A stretch of 64,000 bases of DNA from Cellulomonas cellasea (GTDB lineage: Bacteria; Actinomycetota; Actinomycetes; Actinomycetales; Cellulomonadaceae), in assembly GCF_006538745.1 (NCBI RefSeq), contig NZ_BJLR01000013.1, positions 1 to 64,000 on the forward strand, read 5' to 3'. The translations under genes and the position numbers were made by a program. Below are positions 1-8,402 of this stretch, piece after piece. Each line of letters starts with the position of its first letter. The first letter of the stretch is position 1. Below the pieces are notes generated by a model. The model did not search any database and was not told where the DNA came from. It worked only from the letters and a program-made list of their open reading frames with translations.

Positions 1-1
1 C

Positions 2-355
2 GGCGAAGTCCGTGCCCTCCTCCGTCGCCGGCGCCGGCTCGGTGCTCGGGTCCGTGCCCTCCTCCGTCGCCGGCGCCGGCTCGGTGGTGGGGTCCGTGCC
101 CTCCTCCGTCGCGGGCGCCGGCTCGGTGCTCGGGTCCGTGCCCTCGTCCGTCTCCAGTGACAGGTCGCCGCTGGTGTCCGGCCCCGGAACCGTCTCCGGC
201 AACGAGCCGGTGCTGGCGCCCGGGTCGGTCTCGGCAGCTCCGGACGGTGAGCTGCACTGCGCCGGCTGCACCGCCTGCACCGGTGCGCCGAGGCCGGTCG
301 TCAATCCGAAGAGAGATACGGCCAGAGTTGCGGCCAATACGAGCCGTCGTTTCAT
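2..355 (-). CDS. Secreted repeat-containing protein, 3' part cut by window edge
   Basis: The minus-strand reading frame opens with ATG at 355 and stays open to the left edge (118 codons, no stop), so only the N-terminus is present. It begins MKRRLVLAATLAVSLFGL, a clear signal peptide with a basic start, hydrophobic core and Ala-rich cleavage zone near residue 30. The mature part is low-complexity and rich in Thr, Glu, Pro and Ala, with a 14-residue repeat of the type TEPAPATEEGTDPS repeated three times, matching the 42-bp DNA repeat. This looks like an extended wall-spanning stalk or linker of an exported or surface-anchored protein. The functional domain would lie beyond the edge, so no function is proposed. 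Confidence 0.7.
   Translation of the reverse strand, partial: MKRRLVLAATLAVSLFGLTTGLGAPVQAVQPAQCSSPSGAAETDPGASTGSLPETVPGPDTSGDLSLETDEGTDPSTEPAPATEEGTDPTTEPAPATEEGTDPSTEPAPATEEGTDFA
9..152. repeat. 42-bp tandem repeat (3 copies plus a partial)
   Basis: Units at 9-50, 51-92 and 93-134 are nearly identical (each begins TCCGTGCCCTCCTCCGTCG), followed by a partial unit from 135. The period of 42 is a multiple of three and encodes a 14-residue Pro/Glu/Thr-rich repeat of the minus-strand secreted protein. Copy number could vary between strains by slippage. Confidence 0.85.
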
Positions 356-516
356 CGTTCCCCGATTGTCGTCGTTGATGCGCGGATGTGATGTCAGCGA
401 CAACCTAGGGCAGCGCGATGATGTGTCCTCTGCCCCGGAGGCGGCCATGGGCTCGGCCACTCGAAATCGCCCTGACCTGCGCAGACGTCGTGTCACCGCC
501 AGCCGACGACCGGTAC

Positions 517-568
517 CGGCAGTTCCGCCCGGCAGTTCCGTCCGGCAGTTCCGTCCGGCAGGTTCGGA
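517..568. repeat. 13-bp tandem repeat in the 356-662 intergenic region
   Basis: Units starting CGGCAGTTCCG occur at 517, 530 and 543, with a degenerate fourth at 556. They lie in a 307-bp gene-free stretch between the start of the secreted repeat protein (355) and the stop of the WYL regulator (663). A period of 13 is not a multiple of three, which fits non-coding DNA. No other structure was recognised in this stretch. Confidence 0.7.
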
Positions 569-662
569 TTCTGCCTCGTCCGTCACCTCGTGGGACCGGG
601 CTCCGGCTACTCCCTGCGCGCGGTCGCCGCTGACATCTGCGCCGAGAGAGGGGAGACACCTC

Positions 663-1670
663 CTAGGGCGTGTCTCTCCCCTGCGGGTCACGGGCGGCTG
701 CGAGAGCGGAGGCGCCGCGCGCCGCACTGGCTCGGAGGCGGTCGGACAGGGCGAGGACCTCGTCGCGCAGAGCGCTCGGGGTGATCACCTCGAAGTCCCA
801 GCCGAGCCCGGCCAGCATGCGGGCCATGCCGTCGAGGTGCTCGGCGCGCGTCTCCAGGAGCACACCGTCGGCGTGCTCACTCAGCCGTCCCACGCTCGGG
901 GGCAGTCGAGCGCCCGCGTCCGCGAGGGTGGTCCGCAGCACGACGGACACCTCGTGCGACCACCTGACCGCGGCGATGCCCGAGACGACCTGCGTCGTGG
1001 CGTCGAAGTCAGCCGGCACGTCGTAGGAGCCGTCGCCCTGCGTGACCGAGGCGATGCGGTCCAGTCGGAAGGTCCGCAGGTCGTCGCGGCCATGGTCACG
1101 TCCGGTGACGTACCACCGACCGGAGTGGAAGACCAAGCCGTAGACATCGAGCGCACGCTGCGACTCCCGCCCGTCCCAGGCGGTGTACTCGACCAGAACG
1201 GTGCGCCGCGCTCGTGCAGCCGAGGCGAGACCGAGCAGCGTGTCGGCGCCGGCGGGAGCGGTGGCCCGCACCGGGCTCGTGAACTGTGCGGTGGACAGCA
1301 GGCTGTCGAGCCGCTGGCCCAGGGCCCGCGGCAGCACACGCGACACCTTGGCGAGCGCGCTCGCCGCCGCTGCGTGATCGGTGGTGGCGAGCCCTGCGCG
1401 TTCTGCGGCCCTGAGGCCGAGCACGACGGCGACGGCCTCGTCATCGGTGAGCATCAGGGGCGGCAGCTTGTAGCCCGGTGAGAGCCGGTAGCCGCCGTAC
1501 CTGCCCCGCTGCGCCTGGACGGGGATGCCGAGGTCGGCGAGGTGCTCGGCGTAGCGCCGGACCGTGCGCTCGTCGACCCCGAGCCGGGCAGCGAGATCGC
1601 CGACGGTGCGCTGCCCGCCCGTCTGGAGCAGCTCCAGCATGGCCAGCACGCGAGCGGTCGGGCGGGTCAC
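663..1670 (-). CDS. WYL-domain DeoR-like transcriptional regulator
   Basis: 335 residues from GTG 1670, chosen because a GAGGG ribosome site sits a few bases upstream and the winged helix starts at once. Residues 1-60 form an HTH_11-type domain (MLELLQTGGQRTVGDLAARL, then VDERTVRRYAEHLADLGIPV), followed by the YGGYRL wing typical of this family. The middle and C-terminal parts are WYL-like (TVLVEYTAWDGRES, then RWYVTGRDHGRDDLRTFRLDRI). These regulators often sense small molecules or nucleic acid ligands. It is divergent from the alpha/beta hydrolase at 1761, which is its most likely target; that link is inferred from position only. Confidence 0.85.
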   Translation of the reverse strand: MTRPTARVLAMLELLQTGGQRTVGDLAARLGVDERTVRRYAEHLADLGIPVQAQRGRYGGYRLSPGYKLPPLMLTDDEAVAVVLGLRAAERAGLATTDHAAAASALAKVSRVLPRALGQRLDSLLSTAQFTSPVRATAPAGADTLLGLASAARARRTVLVEYTAWDGRESQRALDVYGLVFHSGRWYVTGRDHGRDDLRTFRLDRIASVTQGDGSYDVPADFDATTQVVSGIAAVRWSHEVSVVLRTTLADAGARLPPSVGRLSEHADGVLLETRAEHLDGMARMLAGLGWDFEVITPSALRDEVLALSDRLRASAARGASALAAARDPQGRDTP

Positions 1671-1760
1671 GGCCGCCCTCGGCGCTCCTGGAGAAGAGCC
1701 GTGGCGCAGGCTCGGCATACCGGGCGGTTCCTGTCCACATTCCAACCTAGCGTGGCCGTC

Positions 1761-2501
1761 ATGAACACCACCACCTACGTCCTCGTCCCCGGCTTCTGGC
1801 TCGGCGCCCGGGTCTGGAAGCCGGTCGCCGACTCGCTGCGTGCGCGCGGCCACGTCGTCCACGCCGTCGACCTTCCCGGCATGGGAGAGCGCGCCCACCT
1901 CGCCTCGCCCGAGACCGACCTGACGGCCCACATCGACGACGTCGTGCACCTGCTCGAGCAGCAGGACCTGCACGACGTCGTGCTCGTCGGCCACAGCTAC
2001 GGCGCCCTGGTGACGACCGGTGCGGCGGACCGCGTGCCCGAGCGCGTGGCGCGTCTGGTCTACGTCGACACGGGGCCCCTGCCGGACGGCATGGCACAGG
2101 CCGACTTCGAGGGACCCGACGCGCGCGCGGCCAACGACGATCTGGTCAGGACGCACGGCGAGGGCTGGAAGCTCCCGCCGCCGCCCTGGGCCCTGCTCGC
2201 CGCCGAGGTGCCCGAGGTCGACGACGCTGCCGTCGCCGCGCTGGTCGAGGGCTCGCAGCCGCAGCCGTGGCTCACCGCGACCCAACCGGTCGCGCTCACC
2301 GGCGCCTGGGAACGGCTGCCACGGACGGGCGTGCTGTGCAGCTTCAGCCTCGAGCAGCTGCAGCACATGGCGCCGCACGCACCGGTGTTCGCGCACATGG
2401 TCGACGGCGACTGGACCTACGTCGAGCTCCCGACGTGGCACTGGCCGATGGTGAGCCGACCGGCGGAGCTCGCCGAGGTGCTGGACTCGGTCAGCCGGTA
2501 G
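1761..2501 (+). CDS. Alpha/beta-fold hydrolase
   Basis: 246 residues from ATG 1761. The nucleophile elbow is GHSYG with Ser79. The N-terminal strand TYVLVPGFWLGARVW carries the oxyanion-type PGFW motif, and the C-terminal His is in LPTWHWPM. The domain runs full length with no signal peptide, so it acts in the cytoplasm. It resembles the small salicylate-esterase/hydroxynitrile-lyase-like group of the family, but the substrate cannot be read from sequence. It is divergent from the WYL regulator with a 90-bp shared promoter region, suggesting control by that regulator. Confidence 0.85.
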   Translation: MNTTTYVLVPGFWLGARVWKPVADSLRARGHVVHAVDLPGMGERAHLASPETDLTAHIDDVVHLLEQQDLHDVVLVGHSYGALVTTGAADRVPERVARLVYVDTGPLPDGMAQADFEGPDARAANDDLVRTHGEGWKLPPPPWALLAAEVPEVDDAAVAALVEGSQPQPWLTATQPVALTGAWERLPRTGVLCSFSLEQLQHMAPHAPVFAHMVDGDWTYVELPTWHWPMVSRPAELAEVLDSVSR

Positions 2502-2562
2502 GACGTGTCCCCCAGGTCTGGGTCCGGGCGGACCCGATCGGCCATGGCGGCCGGCGCCCGCC

Positions 2563-3288
2563 TCACCAGGGGATCGGCCCCGCGTCGCTGAAGTACCCGC
2601 CGGTCGGCCCGTCGTCGGGCAGGGTCGCGAGCTGCAGCGCGACCTGCGCCCCCTGCTCGGGCGTGCGCGTGCCGCGGAAGCCGTTGAGGTCGGTCGCGAC
2701 GAAACCCGGGCACGCCGCGTTGATCAGGATGCTCGTCCCCGCAAGCTCCTTGGCGTACTGCACGACGACGGCGTTGAGGAACGTCTTCGACGCCGAGTAC
2801 GCCGCGGAGATCGGGCCGGTGTCCGCGCCGGGAGTGCTCTGCAGCGTGAGGGAGCCGACGCTGCTCGACATGACGACGACGCGCGGCGACGCCGAGCGGT
2901 GCAGGAGCGGCAGGAACGCGTTCGTCACGCGGACGACGCCGATGACGTTGGTCTCGACGACCGCGCGGATCGTCGCGGGCTCGACCTGCGTCGGCTCCTG
3001 CGGCCCGCCGCCGGTGATGCCGGCGTTGTTGACGAGCACGTCGAGCCGTCCCTCGTGCTCCTCGACCAGCGCGGCGGCGGCCGCCACGCTCGCGTCGTCG
3101 GTCACGTCGAGCGGGACGCCGAACGCGTCGACCCCCGCGGCCCTCAGCTTCTCGACGGCGTCCGTGCGCCGGCGGTCGTCGCGCGCGCCGACCCCGACGC
3201 GCCAGCCGAGGGCCCCGAGGCCCGCGGCGATCTCGTACCCGATGCCCTTGTTCGCGCCGGTGACCAGCGCTGTCGTCTTCTCGCTCAT
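2563..3288 (-). CDS. Short-chain dehydrogenase/reductase (SDR)
   Basis: 241 residues, the usual length for a classical SDR. The Rossmann motif TGANKGIG is at residues 10-17, NNAG at 87-90, the catalytic Ser is in SSS (141-143) and YSASK gives Tyr164/Lys168. The TGANKGIG variant is common in carbonyl-reductase-like SDRs that use NADPH. It is divergent from the LysR gene at 3392, and a tandem T-N11-A operator lies between them, so it is probably the regulated target. The substrate is unknown. Confidence 0.9.
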   Translation of the reverse strand: MSEKTTALVTGANKGIGYEIAAGLGALGWRVGVGARDDRRRTDAVEKLRAAGVDAFGVPLDVTDDASVAAAAALVEEHEGRLDVLVNNAGITGGGPQEPTQVEPATIRAVVETNVIGVVRVTNAFLPLLHRSASPRVVVMSSSVGSLTLQSTPGADTGPISAAYSASKTFLNAVVVQYAKELAGTSILINAACPGFVATDLNGFRGTRTPEQGAQVALQLATLPDDGPTGGYFSDAGPIPW

Positions 3289-3325
3289 GGCAGTCAGCCT
3301 GGGCGTCGGGCCTCAGCACGGTCCA

Positions 3326-3361
3326 ATACCGCTTGGGTACGACCGATACCCCGGAGGTATC
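3326..3361. promoter_or_regulatory. Tandem LysR-type operator between SDR and LysR genes
   Basis: Two near-identical dyads lie in the 103-bp divergent intergenic region: ATACC-GCTTG-GGTAC (3326-3340) and GATACC-CCGGA-GGTATC (3345-3361, a perfect 6-bp inverted repeat). Both fit the LysR T-N11-A consensus, and their centres are 20 bp apart, about two helical turns. This is the expected recognition-site plus activation-site arrangement for the regulator starting at 3392. Confidence 0.75.
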
Positions 3362-3391
3362 GATGCCGCCGCGCCCGGTTACGCTGGCCGC

Positions 3392-4240
3392 ATGGAGACC
3401 CGCGAGCTCCGGTACTACGTCGCCGTCGCCGAGGAGCTGCACTTCGGGCGTGCGGCCGAGCGCCTCGGCATGGCCCAGCCGCCGCTGTCGCGCGCGATCC
3501 GCCAGCTCGAGCGCCGCCTCGGCGTCACCCTGCTGGAGCGCACGAGCCGCGCGGTCGCGATGACCGAGGCCGGCGAGGCGCTGCTGCACGAGGGCCGCGC
3601 GGTGCTCGACGCGGTCGAGGCCGCCGAGCGCCGCACCCGCCGCGCCGCCCACGCGACGACCGGGACGCCCGGCGTGGTGCTCGCGACCAAGGCGGGCGCG
3701 TCGACCGAGCTGCTCGCGAAGCTGCTCGACGCCTACGCCGCGGAGCCCGACGCCGTGCCCGTCGAGGTCCTGCTGAGCGGCATCGGCGAGCAGTCCCGCG
3801 TGCTGCGCGACGGCCGGGCCGACGTCGCGCTGCTGCACCTGCCGTTCGACGACGTCGCCGGGCTCGACGTCGAGGAGCTGCGCACCGAGGGCCAGGTCGT
3901 GCTGCTGCCCGCCGGGCACCCGCTGACCACCCGCCCGCACGTGCTCACGGCCGAGGTCAGCGACCTGCCCGGGCTGCCGCTGCCGCGCTGGCCCGCCGCG
4001 GACGGCACCTACGCCGACGGCCCGGGCCCGCCCGCGCACGACCACGCGCAGCTCCTCCAGCTCATCGCGCTCGGCCGTGCGTGCGCGATCGTGCCCGAGT
4101 CCGCGGTGACGCTCGTGCGGGGCGACGTCGCGGCGGTCCCGGTGCTCGACGCGCCCGCCGTCACGACGGTGATCGCGTGGCCGCCGCACAGCCGCTCGCG
4201 CGGCGTCGCGGGCCTCGTGCGGACGGCGACGAGCCTGTGA
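3392..4240 (+). CDS. LysR-family transcriptional regulator
   Basis: 282 residues from ATG 3392. Residues 1-60 are a classical LysR winged helix (ELRYYVAVAEELHFGRAAER, then QPPLSRAIRQLERRLGVTLL ERTSR). The rest is a periplasmic-binding-protein-like effector domain ending near ALGRACAIVPESA. The helix is close to that of the second LysR gene at 4799, so the two are paralogues. Genes of this group usually activate the divergent gene in response to a small molecule. Here that gene is the SDR, with a tandem operator between them. Confidence 0.9.
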   Translation: METRELRYYVAVAEELHFGRAAERLGMAQPPLSRAIRQLERRLGVTLLERTSRAVAMTEAGEALLHEGRAVLDAVEAAERRTRRAAHATTGTPGVVLATKAGASTELLAKLLDAYAAEPDAVPVEVLLSGIGEQSRVLRDGRADVALLHLPFDDVAGLDVEELRTEGQVVLLPAGHPLTTRPHVLTAEVSDLPGLPLPRWPAADGTYADGPGPPAHDHAQLLQLIALGRACAIVPESAVTLVRGDVAAVPVLDAPAVTTVIAWPPHSRSRGVAGLVRTATSL

Positions 4241-4249
4241 CGCGGGGGC

Positions 4250-4729
4250 TCACGCCGCCCGGTCGAGCCGCAGCACCATGAACACGTCCGCGCGCTCGTA
4301 GGGCATGTCGATCTCGTTGCGCGGGACGTGCGTGAAGCCGACGGACTCGTAGAGGTGCACGGCGGGCGCGAGCCGCGTCGAGCTGCCGAGGAACAGCGAC
4401 GTGGCGCCGAGCGATCGGGCGCGCTCGACGGCCGCGGTGATGACCCGCCGGCCGACGCCGCGGCCGCGCAGCGCCGGGTCGACGGCCATCTTCGACAGCT
4501 CGTAGACCCCGTCGGCCGCCGGGCGCAGGGCCACGCAGCCGACGACGCGGCCGTCGAGCTCGGCGACGAGCACCTCGCCGCCGGGCTCGACGATGACGCC
4601 GAACGGGTCGTCGAGCTGGCGCCGGTCCTCGTCCTCGAGCGTGAAGTGGCGGGTGATCCACTCCTCGTTGAGCGTGCGGAAGGCCGTGGCGTCGTCCGCG
4701 GTGGCGAGCGGACGGATCGTGAGGTCCAT
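4250..4729 (-). CDS. GNAT-family N-acetyltransferase
   Basis: 159 residues from ATG 4729 (MDLTIRPLATADDATAFRTL). The acetyl-CoA pyrophosphate loop is visible as MAVDPALRGRGVGRRVI (R-G-R-G-V-G), followed by the helix and the LYESVGFTHVP strand typical of GNAT C-termini. It is a single-domain cytoplasmic enzyme of normal length. It is divergent from the LysR regulator at 4799, separated by 69 bp. The acceptor substrate cannot be inferred. Confidence 0.9.
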   Translation of the reverse strand: MDLTIRPLATADDATAFRTLNEEWITRHFTLEDEDRRQLDDPFGVIVEPGGEVLVAELDGRVVGCVALRPAADGVYELSKMAVDPALRGRGVGRRVITAAVERARSLGATSLFLGSSTRLAPAVHLYESVGFTHVPRNEIDMPYERADVFMVLRLDRAA

Positions 4730-4798
4730 GGGTCCATCACAGCGGGCACCCGGCGACACGTCCAGGATCTTGTTCGTCTCGACTGAGATGCTGGGCGT

Positions 4799-5698
4799 AT
4801 GGACATCGAGCTCCGCCACCTGCGCTACTTCGTCGCCGTCGCTGAGGAGCTCCACTTCGGCCGGGCCGCGCAGCGCCTGCACATGGCGCAGCCGCCGCTC
4901 TCGCAGGCGATCCGTCAGCTGGAGGCCGCCGTGGGCTGCCCGCTGCTGACCCGCACGTCCCGCTCGGTCCGCACGACCCCTGCCGGCGACGCGTTCCTCG
5001 ACCGCGCCCGGCGCACGCTGCGCAACGTCGACCGCGACGTGGGCGAGGCGCGGAGCATCGGGCGCGGCGAGGCCGGCGTGCTCCACCTCGGCTACGTCGG
5101 CTCGGTGATGATGACCGTGCTGCCCCAGGTCCTGCGGCGCCACCTCGACGAGCTCCCGGGCGTCGAGCTGCGGCTGCACGAGTCGTTCACCGCCCGGGTC
5201 GTCGACGGCCTGCTCGACGGCAGCATCGACGCGGGCGTCGTCCGCGACCCCGACCCCGTGCCGGGCCTCGTGACCACGCCGCTGCTGACCGAGGCCTACG
5301 TCGCCGTCGTCCCCGCCACGCACCCCGCGGCGACCGCCGCCGAGGCGTCGGTGCTCGCGCTGCGCGACGACCCGTTCGTCGGACCGCCCCGCAGCGCCGG
5401 CGCGCGGGCGTTCGAGAAGCCGCTGAGCCTGTGCGAGGAGCGCGGCTTCCGGCCCGCCGTCGCGCACGAGGCGAGCCACTGGCTGACCATCCTGCGGCTC
5501 GTCGGCGCGGGCCTCGGCGTCACGATCGCGCCCGAGTGCGTGCGCACGATCGCCGGCCCGGACGTCCGCTGCCTGGCGCTGCCCGAGGCGCGGGTCCGAA
5601 GCGACGTCGCGCTCGTGCACCGCGAGGGCGAGGCGCGCCCGATGGTCGCGGCGTTCGAGCGGGTCGCCGCCCGGTGCGCCGGTGAGCCGTGCCCGTGA
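4799..5698 (+). CDS. LysR-family transcriptional regulator
   Basis: 299 residues. The winged helix covers residues 1-62 (DIELRHLRYFVAVAEELHFG, then MAQPPLSQAIRQLEAAVGCP). The effector domain follows with LHLGYVGSVMMTVLPQVLRR. It is divergent from the GNAT gene with a 69-bp spacer. The spacer contains an ATCT-N15-AGAT arm pair (about 4776-4799) that could be part of an operator but is weaker than the one in front of the neighbouring LysR gene. The ligand is unknown. Confidence 0.9.
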   Translation: MDIELRHLRYFVAVAEELHFGRAAQRLHMAQPPLSQAIRQLEAAVGCPLLTRTSRSVRTTPAGDAFLDRARRTLRNVDRDVGEARSIGRGEAGVLHLGYVGSVMMTVLPQVLRRHLDELPGVELRLHESFTARVVDGLLDGSIDAGVVRDPDPVPGLVTTPLLTEAYVAVVPATHPAATAAEASVLALRDDPFVGPPRSAGARAFEKPLSLCEERGFRPAVAHEASHWLTILRLVGAGLGVTIAPECVRTIAGPDVRCLALPEARVRSDVALVHREGEARPMVAAFERVAARCAGEPCP

Positions 5699-5894
5699 GG
5701 CGCGACCGGAGCGGCCCCCGTGCTCGAGTCCCTCACCGCGCTGGGGTCGCGGCCGTCGCGTGCCGCACCTCGCGTACGGCTCGGTTCCGAAGGGCGTGCC
5801 TCCCCTTCCAGCAGGACGGCTGTGGCTGTAGACCGCCGGCAGCGACCTGACCTGCGGAGATGCTCGTCCGAGTCGAGACGTGCTGCCCCCTCGA

Positions 5895-7055
5895 CTAGGT
5901 CAGCACCTGCGCGGTCGCGGCATGCCTGCCGTGCCGCTCCGCCCGGACGGTGACCCGGAGCCCGCCGCCGTCCCGCCCGGTGACCTCGACACGGGCCCGG
6001 TGCGCGGCGGCGATGGAGGCGACGATCGCGAGGCCGAGGCCGCGGCTGTCGTCCGCCCTCGTCTGCGTCCGCCCTCGCGTCCGCACGAACGGTTCGGTGA
6101 GCGTGGGCACGAGGTCCGCCGGGATGGTGCTCCCGGTGTTCTCGACGTCGAGGTAGGCGCCACCCTCGGCCGTCCCCGTCGCCAGCCAGATCTCGCCGCC
6201 CGGATGGTTGTGCTTGACGGCGTTCTGCACGAGGTTGGCGATCAACCGCGCCCAGAGGACCCGGCTCCCGGTCGTCGGCGCCCGGGAGAGGTCCGAGGTG
6301 ACGGTGACCCCCCGGTGCTCGATCTCCTGCCGGGCGGCGTCGAGCTCACGCCGGACGAGCGGAGCGAGGTCGAGCGCGTCGGTCCCGACGGTGCTGTCCT
6401 CCGTCTCGGCGAGGTCGAGGAGCGCCTCGACCGTGTCGATGCTCTCCTGGTTCGTCAGCCGCAGGCGGCGCGCGAGCTCGAGGAAGTCGGTGTCGGCCGG
6501 GTCGTCGAGCGCGACGGAGAGCATCGCCTTGTTCGTCGCGAGGGGCGTGCGGAGCTCGTGCGACGCGTTCGCGGCGAAGCGGCGGTGCGCGTCGAGCGAC
6601 CGGTGCAGGCGGTCGAGCATCGCGTTGAGGGCACGAGCGAGGTTGGCGAACTCGTCGTCCGGTCCGGTCAGCTGCACCCGGCGCGAGAGGTCGCCCTGCC
6701 CGATCAGCACGGCGGTGGCGTTGATCGTGTCGAGCGGACGGAGCAGCCGGCCGGCGACGAGCCACCCGATCCACATCGCCGTCACGATCACGAGCACCGC
6801 GAGCGCGACGAAGACGACGAGGCTGATCAGCGGGTCGGCAGGCTCCGCCTCGACGACCGGGGGCTCGACCGGGGCGGTGACCGCTCCCGTCGCCTCGCGG
6901 GGCCGGGTGCCGACCTGCACGAGCCCTGCGAGGCGGATGTAGGCGAGGAACAGGCCGACGAGCGCGCCCCCCGTGCTGGCCAGGAGTGCGGCGTAGACGA
7001 GCGCGAAGCGGACCCGCACCGTCCCGAGCCGCCGCCAGGCGGGCCGCCCGCTCAC
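5895..7055 (-). CDS. Sensor histidine kinase with HAMP domain
   Basis: 386 residues from GTG 7055, overlapping the response regulator stop by four bases (GTGA). Membrane segments are at about 18-40 and 78-101, bracketing a short Pro/Glu-rich extracytoplasmic loop. A HAMP domain follows (RLLRPLDTINATA). His166 in ASHELRTPL is the phosphorylated histidine. The N box is NLVQNAVKHN and the G box is DSRGLGLAIVASIAAAH. The small sensor loop suggests detection of membrane or envelope stress. The divergent operon at 7893 encodes an exporter, its likely target. It is a paralogue of the kinase at 55768. Confidence 0.92.
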   Translation of the reverse strand: MSGRPAWRRLGTVRVRFALVYAALLASTGGALVGLFLAYIRLAGLVQVGTRPREATGAVTAPVEPPVVEAEPADPLISLVVFVALAVLVIVTAMWIGWLVAGRLLRPLDTINATAVLIGQGDLSRRVQLTGPDDEFANLARALNAMLDRLHRSLDAHRRFAANASHELRTPLATNKAMLSVALDDPADTDFLELARRLRLTNQESIDTVEALLDLAETEDSTVGTDALDLAPLVRRELDAARQEIEHRGVTVTSDLSRAPTTGSRVLWARLIANLVQNAVKHNHPGGEIWLATGTAEGGAYLDVENTGSTIPADLVPTLTEPFVRTRGRTQTRADDSRGLGLAIVASIAAAHRARVEVTGRDGGGLRVTVRAERHGRHAATAQVLT

Positions 7056-7723
7056 GACCGGGCGCCCGTCTCGATGCGGTACCCGGTCCCCGCGACGGTG
7101 GTGATGACCGACGGTTCCCCGAGCTTGCGGCGGAGCACGCTGATGACCACGCGCGGGGCGTTCGTGAACGGGTCGGCGTTCGCGTCCCAGGCCTTCTCCA
7201 GCAGCGACTCCGCGCTGACCACACCGCCGCGCGCGCGCATCAGGACCTCGAGGACGGCGAACTCCTTGCGCGACAGCCGGACGAGACGCCCGTCCCGGTA
7301 CACCTCCCGGCGGAAGGCGTCGAGGGCGAGCCCGTCGATGTCCAGGACCGGGGGCAGGGCGGGGCCGTTCCTGCGGTGCAGCGCGCGCAGGCGCACGACG
7401 AGCTCCGCCATCTCGAACGGCTTCGCGAGGTAGTCGTCCGCCCCCAGCTCGAACCCCGACACCTTCTCGTGGAGCCGCGTCGCCGCGGTGAGCATGAGCA
7501 CGCGCGGGCTCCCCTCGCGGCCGGCGAGGACGCGGCAGACGTCGTCGCCGTGCGTCCCCGGGATGTCCCGGTCGAGGACGACGACGTCGTAGTCGACGAC
7601 CTCGAGCGCCGCCAGCGCGTCGTCACCGTCGTGGGCGACGTCCGCCGTGATCGCCTCCCTGCGGAGCGCCGTCTGCACCGCCTCGGCGAGGAACACCTGG
7701 TCCTCGACGACGAGCACCCGCAT
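7052..7723 (-). CDS. OmpR/PhoB-family response regulator
   Basis: 223 residues from ATG 7723, preceded by an AGGAGG ribosome site, which argues against the longer frame starting further upstream. The receiver domain has acidic residues in VVEDQ, phospho-acceptor Asp51 in VVVLDRDIPG and Lys in YLAKPF. The C-terminal winged helix (LSRKEFAVLEVLMRARGGVV, ending GTGYRIETG) is OmpR type. It forms an operon with the overlapping kinase. It is close to the regulator at 57164 (same MRVLVVEDxxxLxEAVQTAL start), so the two systems are recent paralogues. Confidence 0.93.
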   Translation of the reverse strand: MRVLVVEDQVFLAEAVQTALRREAITADVAHDGDDALAALEVVDYDVVVLDRDIPGTHGDDVCRVLAGREGSPRVLMLTAATRLHEKVSGFELGADDYLAKPFEMAELVVRLRALHRRNGPALPPVLDIDGLALDAFRREVYRDGRLVRLSRKEFAVLEVLMRARGGVVSAESLLEKAWDANADPFTNAPRVVISVLRRKLGEPSVITTVAGTGYRIETGARS

Positions 7724-7892
7724 CCGTCCTCCTTCCCCCGGCACCCGCACCGACCGTGCAGCACCCCGAGTGAAGCAGACCGGGGATTACGAGAACGTCA
7801 GCGTTTTCGCTCACGTCCTCATGACACGCGGTGCCTGCGAATGGTCGGCGAGCGGCCCGACGAGCGGGGCGCCGGAGGAGAGGACCCGTCAC

Positions 7893-8402
7893 ATGATCAT
7901 CGGACACCGGACCCCTGACCGGCTGAGCGCGCTGCTCGCCGTCCCGCTGCTGGCTCTCGCGCTCGGGGCGTGCGCGTCCACCGACCCGACCCCGGAGCGC
8001 AGCAGCGAGACGGGCGCCGGCTCCTCGACGTCCGACCCCATGCAGTGGGCGTTCGACTTCGCCGAGTGCATGCGGGGCCACGGCATCGACATGGAGGACC
8101 CCAGCGCGAACGGCGGCACGGTGGCGAGCGCCCCGCAGGACGAGACGCCCGAACGGCAGGCGGCCGAGGCGGCCTGCGTCGAGGAGCTCGGCCCGTCCCC
8201 CGTCCGCGCGCAGTCGCCGGGCGGTGACGCCGGGGACGAGCAGCACGAGCAGCTCCTCGCCCTGGCCGCGTGCCTGCGCGAGCACGGGTTCGACGTCGCC
8301 GACCCGGAGCCGGGCACCGGCCTCGGCATGCCCGCGGACGTGACCGAGGAAGCCATCGACGCGTGCGGCACGCACGCCCCGGACTCGGTTCCCGCCGAGT
8401 GA
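7893..8402 (+). CDS. Predicted lipoprotein of an ABC efflux operon
   Basis: 169 residues from ATG 7893, preceded by GGAGGAGAGG. The signal peptide ends in a lipobox LGAC with Cys27 (LLALALGACAS), so it should be anchored outside the membrane. The mature part holds two copies of a short motif: FAECMRGHGIDMEDP and LAACLREHGFDVADP, each pairing Cys with His-Gly-(I/F)-D. Its stop overlaps the next start (GTGA), so it is translated with the adaptor. Such Cys-x-x-x-H-G repeat lipoproteins are often found next to MacA-like adaptors, but their job is not established. Confidence 0.8.
   Translation: MIIGHRTPDRLSALLAVPLLALALGACASTDPTPERSSETGAGSSTSDPMQWAFDFAECMRGHGIDMEDPSANGGTVASAPQDETPERQAAEAACVEELGPSPVRAQSPGGDAGDEQHEQLLALAACLREHGFDVADPEPGTGLGMPADVTEEAIDACGTHAPDSVPAE

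Noticed and set aside
12-1481. Long plus-strand frame of 489 codons at the left edge
   Set aside because: It is the complement of the minus-strand secreted repeat protein and the WYL regulator, both with proper starts and recognisable domains.
2417-4189. Long minus-strand frame opposite the LysR gene
   Set aside because: Its translation is Arg/Gly-rich without domains and is antisense to the LysR and SDR genes; it is a GC-bias artefact.
4730-4799. Possible operator ATCT-N15-AGAT before the second LysR gene
   Set aside because: Short arms and no repeat; too weak to list as a feature.
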